Shown: piece after piece, positions 33,955-42,675 of the stretch
How positions within the stretch are numbered: position 1 is the stretch's first letter
Layout of the letters: each line of letters begins with the position of its first letter
From: Lentisphaerota bacterium
GTDB lineage: Bacteria > Verrucomicrobiota > Lentisphaeria > Oligosphaerales > JABHEG01
Direction of reading: 5' to 3'
Length of the DNA stretch: 44,870 bases
Assembly: GCA_018676675.1 (NCBI GenBank)
Contig: JABHEG010000313.1
Coordinates: 1-44,870 of the forward strand
Translations under genes and position numbers: made by a program
Notes under the pieces: model-generated
Databases searched by the model: none
What the model saw: the letters and a program-made list of their open reading frames with translations, nothing else
What the model was told of the DNA's origin: nothing

Positions 33955-35067
33955 ATGGGCAGACTCCGCGTCGCGATTATCAGTGCGGGCCGCATGGCCT
34001 CCACCATCGACGACGAGATCCGTGAGCACGACACGTGGCTCTCGCTCAAGAGCCAGTTGCCGTACAGCCACGCGCCGTGCTACAAAACGCTCTCGGACGA
34101 TGTCGACATGGTCGCCGTCTGCGATCTCGACGAGGCGAAGTGCCGCGCGTTCTGCGAACGCTGGGACGTACCGCGGTACTACCTGGACTGGCGCGAGATG
34201 ATCGAGCGTGAGAGCCCGGATATCGTGTCCGTTGCCGTGGCGGCGAGCATGCACGCCGAGATGGCGTTATTCGCCATGGAACGGGGGGTTCGTGGCATCT
34301 ACTGCGAGAAAGCCATGTGCTGCTCGCTGGCAGAAGCGGAGGCGATCGTCGCCGGCGCGCGGGAGCACGGCACGGTCTTCATGCTCGGCGCGCAACGCCG
34401 GCATCACCCGAACTTCCGCAAGGCGCGGGAGATCATTGAGTCCGGCGAACTCGGCGAGCTTGTCGGCGTTTACAGCTGGATCGAAGGCGCACTCCTGCAC
34501 ACACTCAGTCATCTGGCGGACAACTCGCTGTACCTGGCCGGCGATGCGGCGCCGGTCGCGGTGTACGGGGTTCTGACCGGCCTGCGCACGACCGCGTCAA
34601 TGGACCACATCGAGGCCCGACGCGTTGCCGGTGACCTGCAGTACGACACGACGACGAAGCGCTGGAACGGTGACCCGGGTTGCTCAACGTACACGGCGCA
34701 GTTGGAGAATGGCGTGTTCCTGGTGCACCTACCGGCGTTCATGGACGTGCGCTGGGAAGCGGTCTGTTCGAACGGGTACGTGCGCATCGTCGACAACAAC
34801 GACACACTGCAGGTGTACAAACGCCACGGCAAGACCTACACGTTCGACCTCACGGACGCGCCCGTAATCGGCCCGGCCAGTTCGCACCTGGCCCTGGTCC
34901 GCGACTTGCTGCGCTGCGTGCGGAACGGCGGCAGGACGCTGGCGAACGAGATCGTCGGCATACACGGTATGCAGATCCTCATGGGCGCGGCGCAGTCACA
35001 CTTGGAAGGCGGACGCCAGGTCGACGTGGCGGAGATCGACCGGGACATGTACATCCCGTCCCATTGA
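33955..35067 (+). CDS. Gfo/Idh/MocA family oxidoreductase (variant EKAM motif)
   Basis: A 370-residue protein with an N-terminal Rossmann fold (LRVAIISAGRMASTIDDE; VAVCDLDEAKCRAF) and the C-terminal alpha/beta dimerisation domain of NAD(P)-dependent sugar dehydrogenases. The usual GxGxxG is altered to SAGRMAS, and the normally invariant EKP is EKAM (Glu118, Lys119, Ala120, Met121), so the lysine is kept but the proline is lost. Such changes occur in sub-groups that may bind the cofactor differently. Cytosolic; it could oxidise or epimerise a released sugar. The start ATG 33955 has GGAAGGGG 6 bases upstream. It is flanked on both sides by direct copies of a repeat (33728-33875 and 35207-35240), suggesting that this single-gene unit may have moved as a cassette. 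Confidence 0.85.
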   Translation: MGRLRVAIISAGRMASTIDDEIREHDTWLSLKSQLPYSHAPCYKTLSDDVDMVAVCDLDEAKCRAFCERWDVPRYYLDWREMIERESPDIVSVAVAASMHAEMALFAMERGVRGIYCEKAMCCSLAEAEAIVAGAREHGTVFMLGAQRRHHPNFRKAREIIESGELGELVGVYSWIEGALLHTLSHLADNSLYLAGDAAPVAVYGVLTGLRTTASMDHIEARRVAGDLQYDTTTKRWNGDPGCSTYTAQLENGVFLVHLPAFMDVRWEAVCSNGYVRIVDNNDTLQVYKRHGKTYTFDLTDAPVIGPASSHLALVRDLLRCVRNGGRTLANEIVGIHGMQILMGAAQSHLEGGRQVDVAEIDRDMYIPSH

Positions 35068-35206
35068 ACCGGTGCTCGGGCATGCGAGACGCGCAACAGC
35101 AGGACAGTGCAAGTCGGGGTCACGTCGGGGGTCATTCATTCACTTCAGGGCCAGGCATATTGGAGAACGATATGCGGGATACAATATTCGCTTCTAATCT
35201 GGATAC

Positions 35207-35240
35207 TGGCCCTGGATACAGTATCTGCCCCCCTGTCAAT
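35207..35240 (+). repeat. Direct repeat family, copy 3
   Basis: TGGCCCTGGATACAGTATCT then GCCCCCCTGTCAAT, matching copies 1 and 2 over the 3' half (about 30 of 34 bases), in the same orientation. It lies between the Gfo/Idh gene and the end of the phospholipase-C-like gene. The sequence before it (35105-35206) also has a GTCGGGGTCA motif. Confidence 0.75.
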
Positions 35241-35257
35241 AGCACGAGAGAGTCGCC

Positions 35258-37414
35258 CTACTTCAGGCCACGGGGGGCATCCGGCGAACGGATGAGGGTT
35301 GGCTCGCCGTACACGACCTGGTTCCCGTAGTTGGCCCAGTGTCCGCTGCGGTCGGCCATGCTCAGACGCAAACGCCCGCCGGCCGACACGTCGACGACCG
35401 CATGCGTCGCGAGAGATTCCGGCGTGAGTAAACCGGAGTCGAACAACACGGCCTGGTCGACGGTGATGCCTAACTGCATGGCGCCGTGTTCCTTGCCGTA
35501 GCTGGCCACGTTACCGAGGGTGGCATGCATCCCGAGATACATGTCTGCCGATGCGAACACGCCCGGCGGCAGTGCCAGATCGAACGACCACTTCGCGTGG
35601 CCGCCCACGCCTATGCCGCGCTCGAAGGTGCGTACGGCCTCGCCACCGTCTATCGGCAGGCGTAACTGCAACGGGACCTTCTTCCGGCCCTCTTTCTGCA
35701 GCGACGCTCCGAACACGATGGGCTGGCTACGGTAGGGCCCGCCGGCATAGCCCGGCTTCCTGAGCCACGGGACCTGCGTCAGGTCAACCGTCTGAAGCCC
35801 GGCCATATCCTCGTCGATAAAGCGCTCTTGCGCGATGCAGGCGGCTGTGTAGAGCAGATCCGCGGCAAACTCCGCGGCGCGGCGCTTGTACTCACTGACC
35901 CGACCGGCGATCGCCTGCGTATCCCCGCTGTAGTGCGCCTGAACGAGCGCAACAAGCCCGTACCCGCTTTCCTGTGCCATCCGCACGAAGGCATTGCGAC
36001 CGTGGAAGGCCGCCTCGTCAGGCGATGTGCCAAGCAGACGCGGTCGGTAGGCGGGGGTGTCTTCAGACACTGCGTCCAAACGCCTCGCCACCACGTCGAG
36101 GGCCGTCTTGTCAGGCAGTTCCTGCGGCGGGGCAAAGAGCTGTGCAAACGCCTGGTAGGCTGGGCCCCCGACACCATCGAGACACCGCACGGGTGATGCA
36201 CGTTCTGCGAACACTGCAGCGGCGACGCCCGCGGCCCGAGCAGCGGCCTGATCGTCCCCGTTTCGCAGGGCCCGGGCGATCGCTGTCACATGGTGCTGGA
36301 CAGCGGCGGCGGTCGTGTTGTAGTCGTTGAGGACGTTTCCGGGCTGGGCTAGGCCCGCGTCTCGCAGATCGAGTTCCGCGGCGGCGTTGAGTACGGGTTG
36401 CCGCTGACGCTCCAAGACGGCCATTCCCGCCGCGTTGAGCCGGTCCAGCGACGCAGCGGCAATCTGGCGCCGGGCCTGGGGAGACCACGCCGTCGGCCAG
36501 TCGGGGAGGACGCACTGCGCCGGCAGATCGTTCTCGGCGGCCCGTTTGCGGACGGCGGCGAGGCCTGCGCGATCCTCTGCCGTGATCCGGTCGAAAGCGA
36601 TGCACATGCAGGAATGATACAGATCGGCAATGACCCGCGGCATGACCAGCCCCATCCGATTCCAGACGCCGCGCCAACGTTCCGAGTCATGCGGCTCGTT
36701 GGTGTAGATGCAGTCGATCGCCTCGACCAATTGGCGTCGCGTCTGTGCGAGGATATCGCGATAGCGGAAGTACAGGTGTGCCCCGATCTCCGCGGGCGTT
36801 TCGCCAAGCAAACATGGCTCGTATCCCTGCGTGATCATGCTGGATGCCTCGGGCCTGCCACCAGACCAGAAAGCGGCCCAAACATTGAAATACGGATCCT
36901 CAGGCGGCGGGGCGTGGACGAGATTGATCACGCCGCGCAGATCGAACGGGCCCTCGAGCGAATGGATCGGGCAGGACGCGTCCCCAAGTGTGTGCGTCAG
37001 ACCCCCGGCGTAGCGAGCCGCCCTATCGAGTTCACCGGCTTTGAGGTCGCTGATGACATGCTGTGCCACCCACACAAACCCCCGGCTTGCGCGTTCCCGA
37101 TTGGCGGCTTCGCTCTCGGCCGGGAAGTAGTGCAGAAGCCAGCCCTTCTCGCCGTAATAGAGGTAAGGTCGGACCTCGTTGAGGACCTCGGGTGTCTTGC
37201 CGCCGGCCTTGTCCGGGAACATGCAGTAACTCCGGGTCATGTCGGCGACTTGGTCCCTCCAGACGGCCTGTTCCCACTGCGGCAACATGGCCATGGCCGC
37301 GGTCACGCTATGCGAATGTGTCACGCCCCATCCTCCGCAACGAGTGGTGAATACGAGTACACTCAACCCCGCGAGCAGCACGAGTCCTCTTCGCGTGGTA
37401 TGTCCCACCGACAC
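35258..37414 (-). CDS. Zinc phospholipase C/S1-P1 nuclease-like protein with C-terminal NPCBM module
   Basis: A protein of about 718 residues. After an N-terminal hydrophobic export segment, the sequence WGVTHSHS (Trp29, His33) resembles the mature start of zinc-dependent phospholipase C, where the N-terminal Trp and nearby His bind zinc. HTLGDASCPIH (His141, Asp145, His151) has the spacing of the zinc ligands H-x3-D-x5-H of that family, and His167 follows. The middle is helical. The C-terminus (about residues 590-705) is an NPCBM-type carbohydrate-binding module (GGEAVRTFERGIGVGGHAKW; LGMHATLG). It probably cleaves a phosphodiester bond while bound to glycan. The start is uncertain: I prefer the GTG at 37414 preceded by GGGGGGA. 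The open frame runs to 37654, but those 80 residues are encoded by a tandem repeat and are not credible. Confidence 0.7.
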   Translation of the reverse strand: MSVGHTTRRGLVLLAGLSVLVFTTRCGGWGVTHSHSVTAAMAMLPQWEQAVWRDQVADMTRSYCMFPDKAGGKTPEVLNEVRPYLYYGEKGWLLHYFPAESEAANRERASRGFVWVAQHVISDLKAGELDRAARYAGGLTHTLGDASCPIHSLEGPFDLRGVINLVHAPPPEDPYFNVWAAFWSGGRPEASSMITQGYEPCLLGETPAEIGAHLYFRYRDILAQTRRQLVEAIDCIYTNEPHDSERWRGVWNRMGLVMPRVIADLYHSCMCIAFDRITAEDRAGLAAVRKRAAENDLPAQCVLPDWPTAWSPQARRQIAAASLDRLNAAGMAVLERQRQPVLNAAAELDLRDAGLAQPGNVLNDYNTTAAAVQHHVTAIARALRNGDDQAAARAAGVAAAVFAERASPVRCLDGVGGPAYQAFAQLFAPPQELPDKTALDVVARRLDAVSEDTPAYRPRLLGTSPDEAAFHGRNAFVRMAQESGYGLVALVQAHYSGDTQAIAGRVSEYKRRAAEFAADLLYTAACIAQERFIDEDMAGLQTVDLTQVPWLRKPGYAGGPYRSQPIVFGASLQKEGRKKVPLQLRLPIDGGEAVRTFERGIGVGGHAKWSFDLALPPGVFASADMYLGMHATLGNVASYGKEHGAMQLGITVDQAVLFDSGLLTPESLATHAVVDVSAGGRLRLSMADRSGHWANYGNQVVYGEPTLIRSPDAPRGLK

Positions 37415-37464
37415 CCCTATCCCCCCGAGTTCGTGCAGTCCGTCTGTAGCTTCACCGATTTCTG

Positions 37465-37571
37465 GTCGGGGCGAAATACTGTAAGACATGCGAGTTCCTG
37501 CTGAGAAAGACGATTGTTCAAGTCGGGGTAAGATACTGTAAGAAATGCTAATTCCTGCTGAGAAAGACGAT
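37465..37571. repeat. Tandem direct repeat, 57-base period
   Basis: Two copies of about 50 bases, at 37465-37514 and 37522-37571, sharing ATACTGTAAGA and TTCCTGCTGAGAAAGACGAT with a few substitutions between. Each starts GTCGGGG, as in the REP-like motif at 33471. They lie upstream of the phospholipase-C-like gene and extend its open frame falsely (repeated SSFSAG and SYSI peptides). Confidence 0.85.
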
Positions 37572-37712
37572 CGAGTGGCCAGCTGAGAGCTCTGAAACTG
37601 ATTTTCACTTCGGAGGAAAACCGCCCCAACGTCCACAGCCATGTCTTGAGCCACATCGTCGCCGACCTCGCGTAGGACCCGCGCTGGTCCCGGGCGGCTG
37701 GCGGCGACGCCA

Positions 37713-37883
37713 TCATTCCGTGGGGGGGATCTCGACCAGGATGATGCGGTCGATCATGAACGCATTCTGGCGGGTGGAGCCGGGGACGTAGGCCGGACCT
37801 TCGAGTTTGATGGACGCGTAGACGTCGGACCGTAGCCAAGTTGGCCGGACACCGATCGGTCCACGACGCGCCCGGAGACCGTT
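37713..37883 (-). pseudogene. In-frame protein-like tail after the DUF4838 stop
   Basis: Directly after the TGA that ends the DUF4838 gene, the same frame continues open for 56 codons to the next TGA (37713-37715). The translation looks like the C-terminus of a real protein (PIGVRPTWLRSDVYASIKLE, then GPAYVPGSTRQNAFMIDRII, then LVEIPPTE), not like chance sequence. Possible explanations are a nonsense mutation that cut off a last module, stop-codon read-through, a sequencing or assembly error, or the relic of another gene fused in frame. The DUF4838 protein ends at a natural boundary of its CBM9-like domain, so the upstream product may still work. Confidence 0.6.
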
Positions 37884-40556
37884 TCAGAAAACGAGTTTCC
37901 CGAGGGCGTTCGGATCGGTGGCGTTCCTGCCGTCCTTCCAGATCATGTATTGCGGTCTCCGGTCCCGACCGACGTTGAAACCCCATGACCTGCCCTCGGC
38001 GGGGGTCTTTACGCCAAAGTCGGCGAAGGGGATTCTGAACCACGCCGTCCAGATCCGTCCGGCTTGGTTCCAACGGCCTTTCTCCGTGTTGATTCTGTAG
38101 GCAAACTCCCACGTTCCGTTCCACGCCTTGTCCTCGGTGGTGCGATTCTTGGGCCCGGGCTTGATGATCGAGTCGAAGCGCGAGTCATCGATGGGGTTGG
38201 TGGCGATCCGGTAAACGTTTCCGCCCGAGTCCGGCGGTGAGATTCCCAACTCGACATGCTCGTCCTTGAAGATGTTCCCATCCGAGCCCTTTTCGAACAG
38301 ATCCTCCGGGTGTTTGGAGGGGTACAGGCAGTTGACGAGAACATAGAGGGCGTCCTGGTCGCGTAGGACCTTCATGGTCGTCTTCACGTTGGCGAACGGC
38401 ATGTCGCCGCGTTCCTTGAGCACCTCTGCGGGGGCATCGTCCCAGGCCTCCGAGTCGATTCCGGGCGCGACGTCGACGTTCGGCACCTCGAGTTCGCGCT
38501 CGGGTTCGAGGATCCCATCGCGGATCGCTTCGGTGTCCCAGTTGAGGCAGGTGTCCTTCCACTGCTGCTGGTAGCGGGTGTCGGCGAGGGCGGCGTGAGG
38601 GTGCACATGGCCGTTGAATGGGCGCATCTCGGGCCAGTCGCTCAACGGTTTGATCTCCTTACCGTTCGTGGTGAGGCCCAGCAGAAACGCGTGCCATTCG
38701 TCAATGGCGTCGATCAGCGGATCCAGGTTGACCTTGGACGGATTCATGGTGTAGGCGTTTTGCAGATAGAAGATCCTGGACAGTTGGCCTATATAGTCGA
38801 ACTCGATGCGGATGAGATGCAGCCTGGGCTTTACGTCTGGATCGCTGCCGACCCTCTCCGCCCAGGCGAGAAGGTTCTCGGCTTCGGCGAGGTATTCCGG
38901 GGTGTACATGCTCATCACGTGCCATTTGCTGTCGTGGAACTTGGAACGGGAGTACTCTCGGTTCCAAGCGGGCATCATGACGCCGAAGAAATCGGAGTAG
39001 ATGGCGATCTGCGTGTGTAGGAACTCGAAGAACCGTTTCATGGGCCGCGCCGCTCTGCCGAAGGCGGCGTCGCAGAACTCGTCGTGAATGGCCTGCCAAT
39101 CCGCGGAGGGGTCGTCCATCATGCGGCCGTAGACGTAATAGGCCGGGGCCTGCATGCCGCGGACGTAGCCGATCGAGCCGTCGCGCTTGGACCATTTGAC
39201 GTTGTTGCGCTCCAACGTTCTCACGAACTCCGCCATGTGCTTGGGCGTTCGCTCCGGCAGATACGGACCGGCTTGACCGAAGCCCGTGAAGGTCTCCTCG
39301 AAACCGCAGACACCGGCGGGAAATTCAACGCCCTTGAGTCTGTCGAATTGGCGTTGCGAGGCGAATTGTATGCGCGGGATCACGTTGTCGGGGAATCTCT
39401 GGATGATGTCGGCGGAGATCGGGGTGTCCTGGTAGTTCAGCACGATGATCTTCACGTCCGGGTGCTTCTCGCGGATGCGATCCGTGATCTTGAAGAACCC
39501 TTGCCAGAGTCTGCCGGACTTGCCCCGGGCACGGACTTGCTCCCAGTTCTCCGCCTCCATTCCGAAAAACGTATCGCATTCGTCACAGTTACAGCGGCAG
39601 AGCCGATAGGAGTCCATAGCGGAGATTCCCATGGTTGTCGCTCCGCTCTCTATCAGCTTCTCCGCCGCTTCGACCATCAGATCCTGGACGCCTTGGCTCG
39701 TCACGCAGTACTGCATGTGATGAGGGTGGGGCAGTTTCAGGTCGCAGGCGCGTTTCCCGTCCTTGTTCAAGGCGAAGTACTCCGGATTGCTCTTGGCGTA
39801 TTTCTCCGCCGGAATGACTTCGTACCAGCAGATCCGTCCCCAGTCGACGAAACTCGTCAACGGGAAGAAATTGTTGGCGATGTAGTAGAAGGTCTCGTAG
39901 CCGGCGTCGTAGTTGGCGCGCATCATCGGTGTCTTCGTGCGATCGAGCTCCCTGGTTACGGTGACCGTCTTCACCGGCGTGAAGGCGATGCTTCTGGTGT
40001 CGATCTTGAGTGAGCCGTCCTCGTTGAACGTGCCCATTCCGTCACCGCGGGAGGCGTAATGGCTTTGGGTCATGTTCACGAAGAGGAAACGAACGCCGAC
40101 GTGCTCGCGCAGAAAATCACAGGCTCCCTTGACCGTTCCGAGCAGGGCCAGCGGCGTGTCCAGTCTCCGGATCGTCTTGACCGGGTCCTTCCTGTCGTTA
40201 CCGATGATGACCACATCGTCACCCACGACTTTGACGCGATAGGTCCAATCGTCGGACCGGTTGACGTTGACGCCATGCTTTTGGGCGAACTCGGTCGCCC
40301 CGAGGTATACGCCAGGCTTGCCCTCCCCCGTCTCGCTCTCTTTCACGACCTCGACCTCGAAGCCGTTCTTCTCGAACGCCGCCTCCGTTAGTCTGGCGGT
40401 CATCAACAGCCATTGAGCCACGATTTCGGACTCGCTGTTGTCGGGAATCACGATCTGGTAGTCGCATTTCCCGTTTTCGGCAATGACGAGGTCTTTGGCG
40501 TTGACGGAGGCGATGGCCAAAGCGGCCGCAGACAGCGCTCGCAGTGGTTTGCTCAC
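37884..40556 (-). CDS. Secreted DUF4838 protein with CBM9-like C-terminal domain
   Basis: A protein of 890 residues with a signal peptide (SKPLRALSAAALAIASVNA). The N-terminal domain (about 25-170) and the following (beta/alpha)8 region match DUF4838, a family related to GH67/GH115 alpha-glucuronidases by architecture. Visible marks are GACDFLREHVGVRFLF, the cysteine cluster CRCNCDEC (near 318-325), GFEETFTGFGQAGPYLP and RGMQAPAYYVYGRMM. From about 700 there is a CBM9-like sandwich (DEHVELGISPP; RIWTAWFRIPFADFG; WGFNVGRDRR). It probably hydrolyses an acidic or branched glycan outside the cell; this is not established for the family. The GTG start at 40556 is set by GGAAGGAG 6 bases upstream; the open frame to 40796 is not signal-like. 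The frame continues past its TGA (see 37713-37883). Confidence 0.8.
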   Translation of the reverse strand: MSKPLRALSAAALAIASVNAKDLVIAENGKCDYQIVIPDNSESEIVAQWLLMTARLTEAAFEKNGFEVEVVKESETGEGKPGVYLGATEFAQKHGVNVNRSDDWTYRVKVVGDDVVIIGNDRKDPVKTIRRLDTPLALLGTVKGACDFLREHVGVRFLFVNMTQSHYASRGDGMGTFNEDGSLKIDTRSIAFTPVKTVTVTRELDRTKTPMMRANYDAGYETFYYIANNFFPLTSFVDWGRICWYEVIPAEKYAKSNPEYFALNKDGKRACDLKLPHPHHMQYCVTSQGVQDLMVEAAEKLIESGATTMGISAMDSYRLCRCNCDECDTFFGMEAENWEQVRARGKSGRLWQGFFKITDRIREKHPDVKIIVLNYQDTPISADIIQRFPDNVIPRIQFASQRQFDRLKGVEFPAGVCGFEETFTGFGQAGPYLPERTPKHMAEFVRTLERNNVKWSKRDGSIGYVRGMQAPAYYVYGRMMDDPSADWQAIHDEFCDAAFGRAARPMKRFFEFLHTQIAIYSDFFGVMMPAWNREYSRSKFHDSKWHVMSMYTPEYLAEAENLLAWAERVGSDPDVKPRLHLIRIEFDYIGQLSRIFYLQNAYTMNPSKVNLDPLIDAIDEWHAFLLGLTTNGKEIKPLSDWPEMRPFNGHVHPHAALADTRYQQQWKDTCLNWDTEAIRDGILEPERELEVPNVDVAPGIDSEAWDDAPAEVLKERGDMPFANVKTTMKVLRDQDALYVLVNCLYPSKHPEDLFEKGSDGNIFKDEHVELGISPPDSGGNVYRIATNPIDDSRFDSIIKPGPKNRTTEDKAWNGTWEFAYRINTEKGRWNQAGRIWTAWFRIPFADFGVKTPAEGRSWGFNVGRDRRPQYMIWKDGRNATDPNALGKLVF

Positions 40557-40562
40557 CTTTGT

Positions 40563-40570
40563 CTCCTTCC
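40563..40570 (-). promoter_or_regulatory. Shine-Dalgarno site fixing the DUF4838 start
   Basis: Minus-strand GGAAGGAG lies 6 bases before a GTG at 40556, which directly opens a classical signal peptide. This decides against the ATG at 40577, which would place the ribosome site inside the gene. Confidence 0.75.
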
Positions 40571-41165
40571 CTTGCATTCCGGTACTCGATCTCTCACTCG
40601 GACATTCCGGGGACAGCATACCAAACAGCGATGGGTCGAGTGAGGCCGTGAGCCATCGTGGTGATCGCCACGACCGGCAGAGGCATGAGTCAGGTGTTTC
40701 TGATCTCTTCCTACCTGTTTCGGCCCTAACCGTGACAGGAACGATACCGCATTCCATCATCTGCGCAAACCACCGGGGCCGGTCCGCTACAGGCACTCGG
40801 TTAGGGCATGCAGGGATCTAGCAGTTCATCCTCGTCTCGACCGAATGCATGGGCCATCGCCAAGGCGACACACCAACCGACGTGTTGAGAACTGCCGCCC
40901 TGCCTGACTATTAAGCAGCAGGCGTTGCCGTGTTCGGTGTCGGGCCGAGCCCTGGTCGGGTTGCCGTTCTCCGTGGCTTTACATCCCCCCCCGCTGTTGG
41001 TACACGCCATGCTTGGTAGCAGTCATGTAGACTGTCCACTATGATACTGAAAAGGGCGTTAGCAGAGAGACCGATATGCTTGGCGCGCTGCCATGTCATA
41101 TATGCTTTACATTAGTGTCCGGCAGACCAGGAGTTTGAGAAGGACAATGCGAAGGCAAAGAAGCT
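40571..41165. other. Divergent gene-less spacer
   Basis: About 590 bases between the minus-strand DUF4838 gene and the plus-strand SGNH gene, so it should hold both promoters. I see no convincing -35/-10 pair. A 69-codon minus-strand frame (40801-41010) has no recognisable domain and many cysteines from GC-rich codons; I do not support it. Confidence 0.5.
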
Positions 41166-42500
41166 ATGGACACAACGAACTGCACGTGTAGCGGGCATCT
41201 GTGGGCGTGCGCCGTCAGCGGCCTGCTCTTCTCCAGCATCAGTGTGGCTGAGGCGGCAGAGCCGGCCGAACTCAAACCGGTCGGTCCCTGGCGTATTGCC
41301 GTGAGCGTCCGCGGGGGCCCTGCCGCGCTGAAGGCAACGCTGGACGTTCCGCCACCGGACACGGTCACAGTTCGGGATGAAAAGCACAAAACGCTCCGGG
41401 AGTTCAACCCGAAACGAGCAGGTTGGACCAAGGGAAATCCCCTGACCGGTGTGCGGGCATGTGAGTGCACAGTCAAAGGCGCATTGGATCCTTCCAGCCT
41501 GGCCGTTCGTCACGGCACCGGCCCCGAGACGATTCAGTTTGAGAAGGGCAAAGACTTCGATGTAGACCCGCATTGGGCGACGGTTGGGCGTCTGCCTGAG
41601 GGGCGTATCAAAGCTGACCAGCCGGTGTTCATCAGCTACCGGTATGCCAAGCGCCGCCTCGATGCCGTGGTGCTCACTGAGGATGGCAAGATCCTCCTGG
41701 TTCGGGGCGAACCGGAGGTCGCGATGTGCCGGCCGCCCGAGCTCCCCGCCGGGGCAACGCACCTCGCCAACATCTTCATCTCCGGAATGATCCCCGCGTT
41801 GACTGCCGACAACCTGTTTCCCATCCTGGAAACGGCCTACCCCGAACCCCTCAAGTCAGTTCCGTCGATCGCAGAAGCACGCCTTCCGGAGACCATGAAG
41901 AAACTCAGGTCAGGTGAGCCCCTGACTATCCTGGCCTGGGGCGACAGCGTGACGACCTTCAAGCGCTGGCAGACGATGTTCGTCAAGCGCCTGCAAGCCA
42001 AGTACCCACAAGCCAAGATCAACCTTGTCACCGAAGCGTGGGGCGGGCGCAACTCCGGCAGCTACCTCGCCGAGCCCCCCGGCAGCCCGCACAACTACAA
42101 AGAGAAGATCCTCGCCAGGAAGCCGGACCTGATCGTCTCGGAGTTCGTGAACGATGCCGGCCTGAACCCGGCGAGGGTGGAGAAGCGCTACGGCAAGTTG
42201 CTCGGAGACTTCAAAGCCATCGGAGCAGAGTGGATCATCCTGACCCCGCACTATGTGATCCCAAGCTGGATGGGGCTGAAAAGCCAGCGCAACGTCGATC
42301 AGGATCCCCGCCCATATGTGAAAGGGCTCCGACAGTTCACGGAGACGCACCAGGTAGCCCTGGCCGATGCATCGCTCCGCTACGGCCGTCTTTGGCGCCA
42401 GGGCATCCCCTACCTCACGCTGATGGAGAACAACATCAACCATCCCAACGTGTTCGGACATTCCCTGTTTGCCGACAGCCTGATAGCGCTCTTCCCGTAG
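41166..42500 (+). CDS. Secreted SGNH/GDSL hydrolase
   Basis: A 444-residue protein. The N-terminus is export-signal-like (HLWACAVSGLLFSSISVAEAAE). Residues 35-240 form a beta-rich accessory domain. The SGNH domain starts near 255: WGDSVT carries the nucleophile Ser261, GGRNSG the block II glycine, SEFVNDAG the block III asparagine, and NINHPNVFGH the catalytic His426. In most GDSL enzymes an Asp lies three residues before this His; here it is Asn423, as in some planctomycete-type relatives. The family removes acetyl or other acyl groups from polysaccharides. It stands alone on the plus strand between a divergent DUF4838 gene and a convergent Gfo/Idh gene. The start ATG 41166 has only a weak AAGG-type ribosome site. 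Confidence 0.8.
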   Translation: MDTTNCTCSGHLWACAVSGLLFSSISVAEAAEPAELKPVGPWRIAVSVRGGPAALKATLDVPPPDTVTVRDEKHKTLREFNPKRAGWTKGNPLTGVRACECTVKGALDPSSLAVRHGTGPETIQFEKGKDFDVDPHWATVGRLPEGRIKADQPVFISYRYAKRRLDAVVLTEDGKILLVRGEPEVAMCRPPELPAGATHLANIFISGMIPALTADNLFPILETAYPEPLKSVPSIAEARLPETMKKLRSGEPLTILAWGDSVTTFKRWQTMFVKRLQAKYPQAKINLVTEAWGGRNSGSYLAEPPGSPHNYKEKILARKPDLIVSEFVNDAGLNPARVEKRYGKLLGDFKAIGAEWIILTPHYVIPSWMGLKSQRNVDQDPRPYVKGLRQFTETHQVALADASLRYGRLWRQGIPYLTLMENNINHPNVFGHSLFADSLIALFP

Positions 42501-42547
42501 CAGAACGCGTTTGTCCTGCAACGTGCCGCCTTACAGGCCCGGGATCA

Positions 42548-42652
42548 AAGGCACGGCGGTCGGGGCTTGCCCTGCTGAACAGAAGGGACGACACGCCCTC
42601 CAGAAAAGCCGCACCCGTTGGAGGGTCGATGTCCCCAGCGACCGTCTTACAG
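42548..42652 (-). repeat. Dispersed palindromic repeat, copy 2
   Basis: On the minus strand it carries, in order, CTGTAAGACGGTCGCTG plus GGACATCGACCCTCC (42620-42652), GGAGGGCGTGTCG (42588-42602) and GACCGCCGTGCCTTT (42548-42565). This is the same order and spacing type as at 2301-2408 on the plus strand. A further partial GCCGTGCCTTT unit lies at 42664-42674. It lies between the convergent SGNH and Gfo/Idh genes, so its hairpins may also stop transcription from both sides. Confidence 0.75.
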
Positions 42653-42675
42653 AGAAGGGATGAAAGGCACGGCGA

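Noticed and set aside
36398..37504. 368-codon plus-strand frame opposite the phospholipase-C-like gene
   Set aside because: Antisense shadow; the minus-strand frame holds the zinc-ligand pattern and NPCBM module.
39084..40013. 309-codon plus-strand frame opposite the DUF4838 gene
   Set aside because: Antisense shadow without motifs; the DUF4838 frame is supported by a signal peptide, ribosome site and family motifs.
40801..41010. 69-codon minus-strand ORF upstream of the DUF4838 gene
   Set aside because: No recognisable domain, no ribosome site, and cysteine/glycine-rich in a way expected of chance frames.
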